DNA of 64,000 bases from Pseudomonadota bacterium (GCA_023386885.1 JAEWIX010000002.1:1-64000); one strand, 5' to 3'. Counted from the first letter of the stretch, positions 18,636 through 28,049 are shown. The notes: a model not told the origin generated them from the sequence alone. Made by a program: numbers and translations.

Positions 18636-21224
18636 GTGCTGACACGCCTCGTTGTTTCCATCGTCGGGTTTTGTACGCGATTTGCGATCCCGACCGTCGT
18701 GGTTGCCGTCCTCGCGACGGCGTTCGCGGGTGTCTATGCCGTCCAGAACTTCGCCATCAACACCGACATCAACAAGCTGATTTCGCCGGACCTCGATTGG
18801 AGGCAGCGCGATATCGCATTCGAGAAGGCGTTCGATCAGGAGCGATTGATCATCGCCGTGGTGGAAGCGCCGACGCCGGAATTCGCCAGTGCCGCCGGTG
18901 CTGCGCTGGAGAAAAAGCTTCAGGAAAATCACGTCAACTTTGAAGCGGTGCGGCGCCTCGGCGGGGGCTCCTTCTTCGAGAAGAACGGACTGCTGTTCCT
19001 GCCGACCACCGAGGTCGCGCAACTCACCGGGCAGTTTGAATCGGCCGCGCCTCTGCTCGAGATCGTCGCTGGCGATCCGAGCCTTCGCGGTTTGACCGGC
19101 GCGCTGGAAATCGCCCTGACCGGCGTGAAGCGCGGCCAGTTTCCGCTGGACGCGGCGGCGCGTCCGCTCGACACCATCGCGGGCGCCGTCGAGCAGACCC
19201 TGGAGAAGGGGACCGGGACGTTCTCCTGGCGCGAACTGGTCAGCGACAAGCCGCTCACCGACATGGACAAACGGGCTTTCATCGAGGTCAAGCCGGTCCT
19301 CAACTTCGACGAACTGGAGCCCGGCAAGGCCGCGACCGACGCCATTCGCAAGGCGGCGAACGATATCAATCTCGCCGGCGAATACAGTGCGCGCGTCCGC
19401 CTGACCGGCCCGGTGCCGATCGCTAACGAGGAGTTCGCAACCGTACAGGAGGGCGCGCTCGTCAACGGCATCGGTACGATCCTCGTCGTGTTGTTCATCC
19501 TCTGGCTGGCGCTGCGCTCGCCCAAGATTATTTTCGCCGTTTTCTTTACGCTGACGGTTGGCCTGGCGATTACCACCGCGGCCGGACTGATGATGGTCGG
19601 CGCGCTGAATCTGATTTCGGTGGCGTTCGCCGTATTGTTCGTCGGGCTGGGCGTTGATTTCGGCATTCAGTACAGCGTGCGTTATCGCTCCGAACGCTTC
19701 AAGAACGACGACATGCGGTTTGCGTTGCTGCGGGCGGCAAAGCGATCCGCGGTGCCGCTGTCGCTGGCGGCGGTGGCAACGGCTGCGGGTTTCCTGTCGT
19801 TCCTGCCGACCGATTATCGCGGCGTCTCCGAACTCGGCATCATCGCCGGTGTCGGCATGATGGTGGCATTCTTCGCCAGCATCACCGTGTTGCCGGCGCT
19901 GCTGATGCTGCTCAAGCCGCCCGGCGAACGAGACGCCGTCGGCTATGCCTTTCTCGCGCCGGTGGATCACTTCCTCGAGAAGCACCGCGTTCCGATTATT
20001 GTCGGTACGCTATTGCTGGTGATCGCCGGTCTGCCGCTGCTGTACTTCCTGCACTTCGACTTCAATCCGCTTCACCTGCGCAATCCCAAGGTCGAATCCA
20101 TCGCGACCTATCTCGACCTGCGCAAGGACCCCAACACCGGCGCCAACGCCATCAACGTGATGACGCCGAATGTCGCTGCCGCGAAGCAGGTGGAGGAAAA
20201 ACTCGCCAAGCTGCCGCAGGTGCTGCGCGTGATGTCGCTGGACAGCTTCGTGCCCGATGATCAGCCGGCCAAGCTGAAACTGATCGCGGCCGGTGCACGC
20301 GTCCTCAATCCGGCCATCAACCCCGATCAGGTCGATGCGCCGCCGTCCGACGCCGAGAACGTCGGCGCGTTGAAGGGGGCGGTGGAAAGTTTGCGCAAGA
20401 CTGCGGGCGATCAGCAGGGGCAGGGCGCGGTGGCCGCGCGGCGGCTCGCCGACGCATTGTCGAAGGTCGCTGCGGCGAACCAGACGGTGCGCGACAAGGT
20501 GCAGGCGGTTTTCGTCACGCCGCTCGCCATCATGCTCGATCAGTTGCGCAATTCACTGCAGGCCCAGCCTGTCAGCCTCGAGACGTTGCCGCCGGATCTG
20601 GTGAAGTCATGGAAGACCGCCGATGGTCAGGTGCGGGTGGAAGTATCGCCGAGCGGGGATTCCAACGATAACGAAACGCTGCGCAGCTTTGCCGACGCGG
20701 TGCTAGCGGCCGAGCCCAATGCGATCGGCGGACCGGTCTCGATCCTGAAATCCGGCGACACCATCGTGAAGGCATTCATTCACGCTGGCTTCTGGGCGCT
20801 GCTGTCGATCGGCATACTATTGTGGATCGCGTTGCGGCGGGTCACCGACGTGTTGTTGACGCTGGTGCCGCTGCTGGTAGCGGGAGCCTTGACGCTGGAA
20901 ATCTGCGTGTTGATCGGGTTGCCGCTCAACTTCGCCAACATCATCGCGCTGCCGCTGTTGCTCGGCGTCGGTGTTGCATTCAAGATTTACTACGTGGTGG
21001 CGTGGCGCGCTGGTCACACCAATCTGCTGCAATCGAGTCTGACGCGCGCAATCTTCTTCAGCGCGCTGACCACCGCGACCGCGTTCGGAAGCCTGTGGCT
21101 GTCGAGCCATCCCGGCACCGCCAGCATGGGTAAGCTGCTGGCGCTGTCGCTGCTGACGACGCTCGCTGCCGTGCTGCTGTTCCAGCCGGCGTTAATGGGG
21201 CGTCCGCGCGATGTCGGGAATTAG
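18636..21224 (+). CDS. hpnN: Hopanoid transporter HpnN (RND superfamily)
   Basis: HpnN moves hopanoids from the inner to the outer membrane. The 862-residue protein has two RND repeats. Helix 1 is at about residues 15-35, followed by a periplasmic domain to about 272. A helix bundle begins near 275 and includes GLGVDFGIQYSVRYRSERF at 337-355. A second single helix lies near 455, followed by the second periplasmic domain and a final bundle. Length and the two-domain plan match HpnN of Rhodopseudomonas and Burkholderia. The start is a GTG preceded by repeated AAAGAAAG. It is divergent from ispH. The 3' end overlaps the convergent DUF2147 gene by 33 bp. Confidence 0.93.
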   Translation: MLTRLVVSIVGFCTRFAIPTVVVAVLATAFAGVYAVQNFAINTDINKLISPDLDWRQRDIAFEKAFDQERLIIAVVEAPTPEFASAAGAALEKKLQENHVNFEAVRRLGGGSFFEKNGLLFLPTTEVAQLTGQFESAAPLLEIVAGDPSLRGLTGALEIALTGVKRGQFPLDAAARPLDTIAGAVEQTLEKGTGTFSWRELVSDKPLTDMDKRAFIEVKPVLNFDELEPGKAATDAIRKAANDINLAGEYSARVRLTGPVPIANEEFATVQEGALVNGIGTILVVLFILWLALRSPKIIFAVFFTLTVGLAITTAAGLMMVGALNLISVAFAVLFVGLGVDFGIQYSVRYRSERFKNDDMRFALLRAAKRSAVPLSLAAVATAAGFLSFLPTDYRGVSELGIIAGVGMMVAFFASITVLPALLMLLKPPGERDAVGYAFLAPVDHFLEKHRVPIIVGTLLLVIAGLPLLYFLHFDFNPLHLRNPKVESIATYLDLRKDPNTGANAINVMTPNVAAAKQVEEKLAKLPQVLRVMSLDSFVPDDQPAKLKLIAAGARVLNPAINPDQVDAPPSDAENVGALKGAVESLRKTAGDQQGQGAVAARRLADALSKVAAANQTVRDKVQAVFVTPLAIMLDQLRNSLQAQPVSLETLPPDLVKSWKTADGQVRVEVSPSGDSNDNETLRSFADAVLAAEPNAIGGPVSILKSGDTIVKAFIHAGFWALLSIGILLWIALRRVTDVLLTLVPLLVAGALTLEICVLIGLPLNFANIIALPLLLGVGVAFKIYYVVAWRAGHTNLLQSSLTRAIFFSALTTATAFGSLWLSSHPGTASMGKLLALSLLTTLAAVLLFQPALMGRPRDVGN

Positions 21225-21839
21225 GCAGATGTCGCCGACCGGATCGGCGTCGGCGGCTTCTGTCGCGCCTTTCTGACCAGTGGTTTTCGGCGGTGCCTTG
21301 CTCGCGCTTTTCGCGTGTGGGGCGGTCTTCGGCGCAGCGCCTTTGGCGGTGCCACCCTTGGCGGCGGGATCGGTCGGTAAGTTCGACGGGCTGCTCGGGA
21401 TCGGGCCGCTCACGCGCGTCCAGGTCTGGCCGCCGCACAGGATGCCGAGCACGCAGCCCTCGATCTCGAGTTCGTTCGGATTATTCAATGTCATCGTGGA
21501 GTCATAAAGCTTACCGTCTTTGGCGTTGTAGATTTGCCCTTCCCACTGGTCGGCGCCAGCCTTCTTCTTTTTCATGTTGAGCAGGATCGGCATCCCGAGC
21601 GTCAGCCGCGATTTCTTCGTGGCGTCCGGATTATTCTTGTCGCGGCCGCCGGGGATTTTCTCCCATGCCACTGCCCCCCACATGTTACCGTGGCACGCCG
21701 CGACTCGGATATGGGCGACGCCGTCCTCGACACGCCAATCTCCGGTAGGGTCACCGGCTATCGCCTGCGTCATACTGGCGGCCAAAAAAAAGCCACAGCA
21801 GGCCAGAATGCGCTTGGTGGATCGGGGAGACTGCAACAT
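21192..21839 (-). CDS. DUF2147 family secreted protein
   Basis: A 215-residue protein with a signal peptide (about residues 1-28, ending TQAIA). A DUF2147 domain follows: DPTGDWRVEDGVAHIRVAAC, then GKLYDSTMTLNN and LEIEGCVLGILCGGQTWTRV. Members are periplasmic or secreted proteins of unknown function. The C-terminal 60 residues are a low-complexity Ala/Lys/Pro tail, which is unusual for the family and likely disordered. The end of the gene overlaps the end of hpnN on the opposite strand by 33 bp, so the tail codons double as antisense to the exporter's last codons. Confidence 0.8.
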   Translation of the reverse strand: MLQSPRSTKRILACCGFFLAASMTQAIAGDPTGDWRVEDGVAHIRVAACHGNMWGAVAWEKIPGGRDKNNPDATKKSRLTLGMPILLNMKKKKAGADQWEGQIYNAKDGKLYDSTMTLNNPNELEIEGCVLGILCGGQTWTRVSGPIPSSPSNLPTDPAAKGGTAKGAAPKTAPHAKSASKAPPKTTGQKGATEAADADPVGDICLIPDIARTPH

Positions 21840-21940
21840 GGTGAACCCTGTGATTTGACCAGTTTTGACTGCGGTGAATCGAAAGCGCCATAACAGGCTT
21901 TTTTATTGACGCGCAGGACATCAACCGAAATATGTAGCCG

Positions 21941-23332
21941 ATGGTATATTCAAATCTAGACGTTTCCGAGATGTTTGTGGATCGCGAAGCAGAGCGCAGT
22001 TCTCTGCATACGCGGCATCTGAACGAACAACTCGTCCGGGTTCTTAAGACGATCGGATACGATGTCGGGTTCAAACGCGGTGAAGGGCAGTATCTGTTCG
22101 ACCGTGAGGGTGCGCGCTACCTCGATCTCCTGAGCGGATTTGGTGTGTTCGCCATCGGGCGGAACCACCCGGCATTGCGTCAGGCGCTCAAGAGCGTGCT
22201 CGATGCCGATCTGCCCAACCTCGTTCAGATGGACGTGTCGACGCTCGCCGGTATTCTTGCGGAACGATTGCTCGCGCGGGTGCCGTATCTGGAGAAGGTC
22301 TTCTTCGCCAATTCCGGCACCGAATGCGTTGAGGCTGCGATCAAGTTCGCGCGCGGTGCGACCGGACGTCAGGGCATCGTTTACTGCGATCACGGCTATC
22401 ACGGCCTGACTTACGGTTCGCTGTCGCTGACCGCCGACAACAATTTTCGCGGCGGGTTCGGCCCGCTGCTGCCCGATTGCAGTGTCGTTCCCTTCAACGA
22501 TCTGGCAGCGCTGGAACAGGCGCTCTCGACGCGTCAGGTTGCGGCCTTCATCGTCGAACCGATCCAGGGCAAGGGCGTCAACATACCGTCCGACGACTTC
22601 CTGCCCGGCGCTGCGGCGCTTTGCCGCCGCTATGGCACGATCATGGTTGCCGACGAAATCCAGTGCGGCATGGGCCGCACCGGAAAGTTTCTCGCGGTGG
22701 AGCACTGGAATGTCGAACCCGACATGGTGCTGTTGTCGAAATCGCTCTCCGGCGGACATGTTCCGGTTGGCGCGGTGCTGACGCGCAAGAGCATCTTCGA
22801 CAAGATATTTAATCGCATGGACCGCGCGGTCGTGCATGGATCGACATTCGCCAAGAACGATTTGGCGATGGCGGCCGGCATTGCCACGCTGGAAGTGATG
22901 GAAGCCGAGAAGCTGATCGAGAACGCCGCAGCGCGCGGCGAACAATTGATGACCGCGCTGTCTGCGATGATTCCGCGCTACGAGATGTTCAAGGAGGTTC
23001 GCGGCAAGGGATTGATGATCGGTGTCGAGTTCGGACCGCCGAAGTCGTTCCGGCTCAAGGCGGCGTGGAATCTGCTGGAGAGCGCCAACAAGGGACTGTT
23101 CTGCCAGTTGATCACCGTGCCACTGTTCAAGGAGCACAAGATCCTGACGCAGGTGGCCGGACATGCCAGCCACACCATCAAGCTGTTGCCATCGCTGACG
23201 GTCACCGCCGACGACTGCAAGTGGATCGAGAGCGCGTTCGACCAGACGATTGCGGCGAGCCACCAGGTGCCGGGTGCGATCTGGTCGCTCGGCAAAACGC
23301 TGGTCGACAACGCGGTGCGCAAATCCGCTTAG
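21941..23332 (+). CDS. hpnO: Hopanoid aminotransferase HpnO
   Basis: HpnO is the class III PLP aminotransferase needed to make aminobacteriohopanetriol from ribosylhopane or its aldehyde. The 463-residue protein shows the fold signatures: FANSGTECVEAAIKFARG (cofactor phosphate), HGYHGLTYGSLS, VADEIQCGMGRTG (Asp contacting the pyridine nitrogen) and LSKSLSGGHVP with the Schiff-base Lys267. The ATG at 21941 is close to a possible TTGACG..TATGTA promoter (21906-21936). If that promoter is real, the ATG at 21971 may be the true start. It is divergent from the DUF2147 gene and lies directly after hpnN. Confidence 0.9.
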   Translation: MVYSNLDVSEMFVDREAERSSLHTRHLNEQLVRVLKTIGYDVGFKRGEGQYLFDREGARYLDLLSGFGVFAIGRNHPALRQALKSVLDADLPNLVQMDVSTLAGILAERLLARVPYLEKVFFANSGTECVEAAIKFARGATGRQGIVYCDHGYHGLTYGSLSLTADNNFRGGFGPLLPDCSVVPFNDLAALEQALSTRQVAAFIVEPIQGKGVNIPSDDFLPGAAALCRRYGTIMVADEIQCGMGRTGKFLAVEHWNVEPDMVLLSKSLSGGHVPVGAVLTRKSIFDKIFNRMDRAVVHGSTFAKNDLAMAAGIATLEVMEAEKLIENAAARGEQLMTALSAMIPRYEMFKEVRGKGLMIGVEFGPPKSFRLKAAWNLLESANKGLFCQLITVPLFKEHKILTQVAGHASHTIKLLPSLTVTADDCKWIESAFDQTIAASHQVPGAIWSLGKTLVDNAVRKSA

Positions 23333-23352
23333 TGATAAGTCCGCGTAGTTGT

Positions 23353-24114
23353 TCAGCGTCGCGTCAGCACGCTGATGCGGCCATACATGCCACTGCGTCG
23401 AAAACTATCCTGCACATAGCCGGCGGCAAGCGACCATTCCAGCGCGCCCGTGCGCAAGCCGGTGAGATGAGCGCCGACGCGATACTGCTCGCTGAAGCGA
23501 TCGGCCGACATCGCGATTTCCGGTCCGATCCATCCGGCGTTGAACACGCGCCAGCCGCCGGCGGCCCGCGCGCTGTAGCCGCTGGCGATGGTGGTGACTG
23601 AAGCGGATGCGGACATCATTGTGCTGGCGGTCGGCTCCCACCACAGGTCGACCGCAGCGCGGGCGCCGACGTTATTGCGATAGGGGCGGCGATGGATTTG
23701 CGCGGGTGAGAAATCGTCGCGTTCGAAGTCCGGCCCGGCAAACATCTTCACTTCGAGATTGCCGCGCTTGAACCGCCAACCGGGAAGGATCGCGGCACGC
23801 AGGATCGCCGTCCGGTAACGCGTTGTCGGCGTGTCGAAACGCTCGATGCCGTCCGACACAAATGCGCTGAGGACAAAGCCGTCCCGATTCAACGAGCGCG
23901 GTGCCCATTGTGCGCCGGCATAACCCGCGTAGCCGAAGTGCCACAAATCGAACCCGCTGAAGAACAGGAATCGTTCGGGTGTGGCGCCGCCACTCAGATC
24001 GTCGATAGCGGCGGGTTGGGAGGTCTGCGCGGATACGGAGGCGGGTTCGCAAGCCAGGATAGCGGCGACAACGACGTACCAACTCAGGTTCCGCGATCCC
24101 GGCATCACACTCAT
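23353..24114 (-). CDS. bcsS: Cellulose biosynthesis protein BcsS
   Basis: A 253-residue secreted or outer-membrane beta-barrel-like protein with a signal peptide (about residues 1-29, ending SVSAQ). The mature part has the BcsS pattern: FFSGFDLWHFGYAGYAGAQWA near residue 52, WRFKRGNLEVKMFAGPDFE, and alternating polar/hydrophobic strands to the C-terminal SGMYGRISVL. The family is found beside bcs cellulose synthase genes in Rhizobiales, but no bcsA, bcsB or bcsC lies in this window, so it is an orphan copy here. It converges on hpnO. A TTCTACGTAGAA palindrome lies just upstream of the start. Confidence 0.75.
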   Translation of the reverse strand: MSVMPGSRNLSWYVVVAAILACEPASVSAQTSQPAAIDDLSGGATPERFLFFSGFDLWHFGYAGYAGAQWAPRSLNRDGFVLSAFVSDGIERFDTPTTRYRTAILRAAILPGWRFKRGNLEVKMFAGPDFERDDFSPAQIHRRPYRNNVGARAAVDLWWEPTASTMMSASASVTTIASGYSARAAGGWRVFNAGWIGPEIAMSADRFSEQYRVGAHLTGLRTGALEWSLAAGYVQDSFRRSGMYGRISVLTRR

Positions 24115-24124
24115 GCCTCTACGT

Positions 24125-24136
24125 TTCTACGTAGAA
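24125..24136. promoter_or_regulatory. 12-bp perfect palindrome upstream of bcsS
   Basis: TTCTACGTAGAA lies 11-22 bp before the bcsS start codon. Its core resembles LuxR/FixJ-type half sites (GTAMGTAG), but the regulator is unknown. Confidence 0.4.
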
Positions 24137-24250
24137 CTACTTATGAGAGTGAAGCCTAGCGTTGTGGTGACGTCCAGTATTGCAACCGGAACGATTGGAG
24201 AACTTGAACCAAAGTTTAACGATGTGTGCCGCGGTATTCAGGTCGGCTTT

Positions 24251-25054
24251 TCAGCCCACGCGTTCGATCAGGGCCATCGCCGCCGCCGGCGCCCGCACCT
24301 TGCCCTCGTGGATGACGTAAGCGAAGACGTCGCGCGGCTGCTTTTTAGGCGAGTCCGATCCCACGCGCGGCAGATCGTCCGGTTCGCCGCCAGCGGCCCA
24401 GACTTCCAGCCGCTTGGCCCAGGCGTCGAGTGCCTTCGGCGGATAGCCGGTCTTGATGTCGTCGCTACCTTTCTGCAATCGCGCATAGACGAAGTCGCCG
24501 GTGATATCGGCTATCGCCGGATAGGTCGCGTGCTCGGAGAACACCACCGGGATCGCGAAGCGCCGCAGCAGTGCCACGAAGTCGGGCGTGCAAAAGCTGT
24601 CGTGGCGGACTTCGACGACGTGACGCAGTGCGCGCCCGTCGAGTTCGCGCGGCAGAAGCTCAAGGAACGCGCCGAAATCCGCCTCGTCGAATTTCTTGGT
24701 GGGCGCGAACTGCCAAAGCACCGGCCCCAGGTGATCGCCCAGTTCGAGCACGCCCGAATCGTAGAAGCGTTTGATCGAATCGCCGGCTTCGGCCAACACC
24801 CGGCGGTTGGTGGCGAACCGCGGACCTTTCAGCGAGAACACAAATCCGTCAGGAACCTCGCTCGCCCATTTGCGATAGCTCGCGGGTTTTTGAGAGCCGT
24901 AATAAGTGCCGTTGATCTCGATCGAGGTGAGGTGGCTGGCGGCGTAAGAGAGTTCCTTCGCCTGTGCGAGCTTGTCGGGGTAAAATACCCCGCGCCACGG
25001 CGCGAACGTCCAACCGCCGATGCCGAGACGGATTTTTCCAGCCTTTTTGGTCAT
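24251..25054 (-). CDS. DUF72 domain protein
   Basis: A 267-residue cytoplasmic protein of the DUF72 (YecE-like) family, predicted TIM-barrel fold, of unknown biochemical function. Visible family features are IGGWTFAPWRGVFYP at residue 12, SIEINGTYYGSQ near 45, FVFSLKGPRFATN near 70, LWQFAPTKKFD near 110 and the C-terminal FAYVIHEGKVRAPAAA. AGAGGGC precedes the ATG. It is transcribed toward bcsS with a 136-bp gap and is divergent from the glycosyltransferase pair. Confidence 0.85.
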   Translation of the reverse strand: MTKKAGKIRLGIGGWTFAPWRGVFYPDKLAQAKELSYAASHLTSIEINGTYYGSQKPASYRKWASEVPDGFVFSLKGPRFATNRRVLAEAGDSIKRFYDSGVLELGDHLGPVLWQFAPTKKFDEADFGAFLELLPRELDGRALRHVVEVRHDSFCTPDFVALLRRFAIPVVFSEHATYPAIADITGDFVYARLQKGSDDIKTGYPPKALDAWAKRLEVWAAGGEPDDLPRVGSDSPKKQPRDVFAYVIHEGKVRAPAAAMALIERVG

Positions 25055-25302
25055 TTAGAAGCCCTCTTGCACAACGCGTGTGGCGTTCCTACTTATCGAA
25101 CAACGGCGACGTTGACGCTCTCAGGGCTCCGTTGCCAAGACGGCCACAACATAGCACGGTCACGCCGGATGTACGCGGACCTTGCCGTTCGTGGCCGTTG
25201 GCATTTCTGCCCCTCGATTTGTTCCAGACGCCGGCGCTAATCATGCCAGGGTGCTGCTGCTCGCCTTGGCAGGGCGAGATGTCGCGGATATATGCTGGCG
25301 CC

Positions 25303-26463
25303 ATGGATCAATCGGTCGGCCAAGCGCCCCAGCATATCTCGCGAACCGGTGGCGTCGTGAATGCCTCGCAGGGGGCGGTCACCTGCCAACTCTCGGTCAT
25401 CGTGCCGACTTTCAACGAGCACGGCAACGTCGCCGTGCTGTTTGCGCGGCTGGCCAAGACCCTCGATGGCATTTCGTGGGAAGTCATCTTCGTCGATGAC
25501 AATTCGCCGGACCGAACCTGGCAGGCCGTGCAGGAATTGGCGCAGCGGGACACGCGCGTTCGCTGCGTTCGCCGTATCGGCCGACGTGGACTTTCGGGCG
25601 CCTGCATCGAGGGGATACTGGCGTCGAGCGCGCCTTACGTCGCGGTCATGGATGCTGATCTCCAGCACGACGAAACGCAACTGCCGAAGATGCTTGGCCT
25701 GCTGCAACGGGACGAGGCAGAACTTGTGGTCGGCAGCCGCTATATCGACGGCGGCAATGCCGACAGCTTCAATCGCCAGCGCCGCGGCGCCAGCGAGTTC
25801 GCCACGACGCTGGCGAAGAAGCTGTTGCGTGTCGAGATCGCCGATCCGATGAGCGGCTTTTTCATGATCCGCCGCGATCGGTTCGAACAGCTTGCGCCCA
25901 AACTGTCAGTGCAGGGTTTCAAGATTTTGCTCGATATCGTCGCGACGGGGCAGGGCAAGTTGCGCGTCGTCGAAATTCCCTACGCCTTTGGATCGCGGCT
26001 GCATGGCGAAAGCAAGCTCGACTCGATGGTGGCGCTGGATTTCCTCGGCCTGCTGCTGGCGAAGATGACCGGCGACGCGGTGTCGCTGCGTTTCCTGTTG
26101 TTCGCGCTGGTCGGCTCGATCGGTCTGGTGGTCCATCTTGCAACGCTCGATGCGGCCTTCAATCTGTTCGACTACTCGTTCGCCGAATCCCAGTTGATCG
26201 GCGCAGTTGCCGCCATGACCAGTAACTTCCTGCTCAACAATTTCCTGACCTATCGCGATCAGCGGCTGAAGGGCTTCGCGATCCTGCGCGGATTGCTGAT
26301 GTTCTATCTGGTTTGCAGCGTCGGGCTGTTCGCCAATGTCGGCGTTGCGTTCTCGGTCTATGGCCAGCGGCCGATCTGGTGGCTCGCGGGGGCGGCCGGC
26401 GCGCTGATGGGCGTGGTCTGGAACTACGCGATGTCCGGCCTGTTCGTCTGGCGCAAGCGGTGA
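25303..26463 (+). CDS. GT2 glycosyltransferase fused to a GtrA-like membrane domain
   Basis: A two-domain protein of about 386 residues. Residues 28-250 are a family 2 transferase of the dolichol/polyprenyl-phosphate mannose synthase type, with SVIVPTFNEHGN, VDDNSPD (64-70) and the metal-binding DADLQHD (117-123), then PMSGFFMIRRD. Residues 260-386 are a four-helix GtrA-like domain thought to handle the lipid-linked sugar. It probably makes a polyprenyl-phosphate sugar at the inner membrane. Several starts are possible (25279, 25303); I chose 25303. A GT39-type enzyme follows after 7 bp and is the likely user of the lipid-linked sugar. Confidence 0.85.
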   Translation: MDQSVGQAPQHISRTGGVVNASQGAVTCQLSVIVPTFNEHGNVAVLFARLAKTLDGISWEVIFVDDNSPDRTWQAVQELAQRDTRVRCVRRIGRRGLSGACIEGILASSAPYVAVMDADLQHDETQLPKMLGLLQRDEAELVVGSRYIDGGNADSFNRQRRGASEFATTLAKKLLRVEIADPMSGFFMIRRDRFEQLAPKLSVQGFKILLDIVATGQGKLRVVEIPYAFGSRLHGESKLDSMVALDFLGLLLAKMTGDAVSLRFLLFALVGSIGLVVHLATLDAAFNLFDYSFAESQLIGAVAAMTSNFLLNNFLTYRDQRLKGFAILRGLLMFYLVCSVGLFANVGVAFSVYGQRPIWWLAGAAGALMGVVWNYAMSGLFVWRKR

Positions 26464-26470
26464 GCCCGCC

Positions 26471-28003
26471 ATGAATGCCAGCGAGGCGCGGCTGTCGCGT
26501 CAGACGTTGCGTCAGACCTGGCTCGCTATTGCGGCGCTGGTGCTGGTGCGCCTGGTTTCAGCGGCGATCACGCCGCTGAGTTTCGACGAGGCCTATTACT
26601 GGACCTGGGCGAAACATCTTGCCGGCGGCTATTACGATCACCCGCCGATGGTGGCGCTGGTGATCCGGCTCGGCACCATGATCGCGGGTGATACCGAATT
26701 CGGCGTTCGTCTGATATCGGTCCTGCTGGCGCTGCCGATGAGCTGGGCGGTGTTTGAGGCGGCGGCGATGCTGTTCGGCGGCCGTCGCGTTGCATCCACC
26801 GCGGCGATCCTGCTCAACGTCACCTTGATGGCGGCGGTCGGTACCATGATCGTGACGCCGGATGCGCCATTGATGGTGGCGGCGAGCTTCGTTCTCTACA
26901 CGCTTGCGAAAGTGCTGACGACGGAGCGCGGCGTCTGGTGGCTCGCGGTCGGCCTTGCCGTCGGTGTTGCGCTGCTGTCGAAATACACCGCGCTGTTCTT
27001 CGGTCCGGCCATTTTGATCTGGCTCGTCGCCGTGCCGAGAATGCGGCGCTGGTTGCTGTCGCCGTGGCCTTATCTCGGCGGCGTGGTGGCCTTTGCGGTG
27101 TGCGCGCCGGTGATCCTGTGGAACGCCGAGCATCACTGGGTTTCGTTCATCAAGCAGTTCGGCCGCGCTCGCATCGAACATCTGACCTTGCGTTACGTTG
27201 CCGAGATCGTGCCGACGCAAATCCTGTTCGCGTCGCCTTTGGTGTTCGTGCTGGGCGCGATGGGGCTGTATGCGATGGCGACGAAGCGCGGCGGCGCCTA
27301 CGTGGCGCGCGCGCTGCTCAATGCCTTCATCTGGGTTATCGTGCTGTATTTCATCTGGCATTCGCTGCACAGCCGCGTCGAAGCCAACTGGTTCAGTCCG
27401 ATTTATCCCGCTTTCGCCATCGCTGCTGCTGTGGCCGCGCATGTGGCAAAGTGGGGCGAACGCGCGACCCGATTGGTGCACTTCTCATTACGCTGGGCCG
27501 CGCCGGTCGGAATCGCGATGTTCGCGCTGCTGGTGTTCCAGGCCAACACCGGCCTTCTCAGCGGCTATCGCCGCGATGCCACAGTGCGCAGCATCGGCGT
27601 CGGCTGGCATGAGCTGGCGGCGCAGATCGCGGCGGCGCAAAGGCGGACCGATGCCGCGTGCGTGCTGGCGAAGGATTACGGCACCACAAGCTGGCTGATG
27701 TTCTATCTGCCGAAGGGCACCTGCGTGCTGCAATACAACGAGCGGATCCGCTGGGTGAACATGCCGGCGCCGGATGCCACGGCGTTGAGCGGCAAACTGC
27801 TGTTCGTCGACGAGCCGAAGCCGGAGGTGCAGACGCTGCTGGCGGAGCGCTTTGCGCGCGTCGAGGTGGTCGGCGAGGTCGTACGCAAGCGCGGTCCGCT
27901 GGTGGTCGAAACCTATCGGCTCACGCTGCTCGAGGGCGCGAAAGGCGATGCGCTGGACAATTCGCCGCCGCCGGAAATGAGCGGCAAAACCTCCGCGGAA
28001 TAA
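26471..28003 (+). CDS. Integral membrane glycosyltransferase, GT39/ArnT-like
   Basis: A 510-residue polytopic protein of the PMT/ArnT superfamily. These GT-C enzymes take a sugar from a polyprenyl-phosphate donor and transfer it outside the inner membrane. The conserved first periplasmic loop is present: SFDEAYYWTWAKHLAGGYYDHPPMV at about residues 37-61, with the catalytic-type Asp-Glu pair D39-E40. About eight or more further helices follow, then a soluble C-terminal part from about 400. It starts 7 bp after the GT2-GtrA gene, so the two form an ArnC-ArnT-like pair. The acceptor may be lipid A or another envelope glycan; this cannot be read from the sequence. Confidence 0.85.
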   Translation: MNASEARLSRQTLRQTWLAIAALVLVRLVSAAITPLSFDEAYYWTWAKHLAGGYYDHPPMVALVIRLGTMIAGDTEFGVRLISVLLALPMSWAVFEAAAMLFGGRRVASTAAILLNVTLMAAVGTMIVTPDAPLMVAASFVLYTLAKVLTTERGVWWLAVGLAVGVALLSKYTALFFGPAILIWLVAVPRMRRWLLSPWPYLGGVVAFAVCAPVILWNAEHHWVSFIKQFGRARIEHLTLRYVAEIVPTQILFASPLVFVLGAMGLYAMATKRGGAYVARALLNAFIWVIVLYFIWHSLHSRVEANWFSPIYPAFAIAAAVAAHVAKWGERATRLVHFSLRWAAPVGIAMFALLVFQANTGLLSGYRRDATVRSIGVGWHELAAQIAAAQRRTDAACVLAKDYGTTSWLMFYLPKGTCVLQYNERIRWVNMPAPDATALSGKLLFVDEPKPEVQTLLAERFARVEVVGEVVRKRGPLVVETYRLTLLEGAKGDALDNSPPPEMSGKTSAE

Positions 28004-28024
28004 TTCAGACCTGCAAAACGAAAA

Positions 28025-28049
28025 CGGCGGCCTGTTCATCAGGCCGCCG
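28025..28049 (-). terminator. Intrinsic terminator for the small basic gene
   Basis: A perfect 10-bp stem (28025-28034 with 28040-28049) with a 5-nt loop. Read on the minus strand it is followed by TTTTCGTTTT. Confidence 0.75.

Noticed and set aside
18516..19985. 490-codon minus-strand frame opposite hpnN
   Set aside because: It is antisense to the transmembrane exporter, has no domain and no ribosome-binding site.
21906..21936. TTGACG..TATGTA promoter for hpnO
   Set aside because: The spacer is 19 bp and the predicted start is at the annotated ATG itself. Not strong enough to list as a feature.
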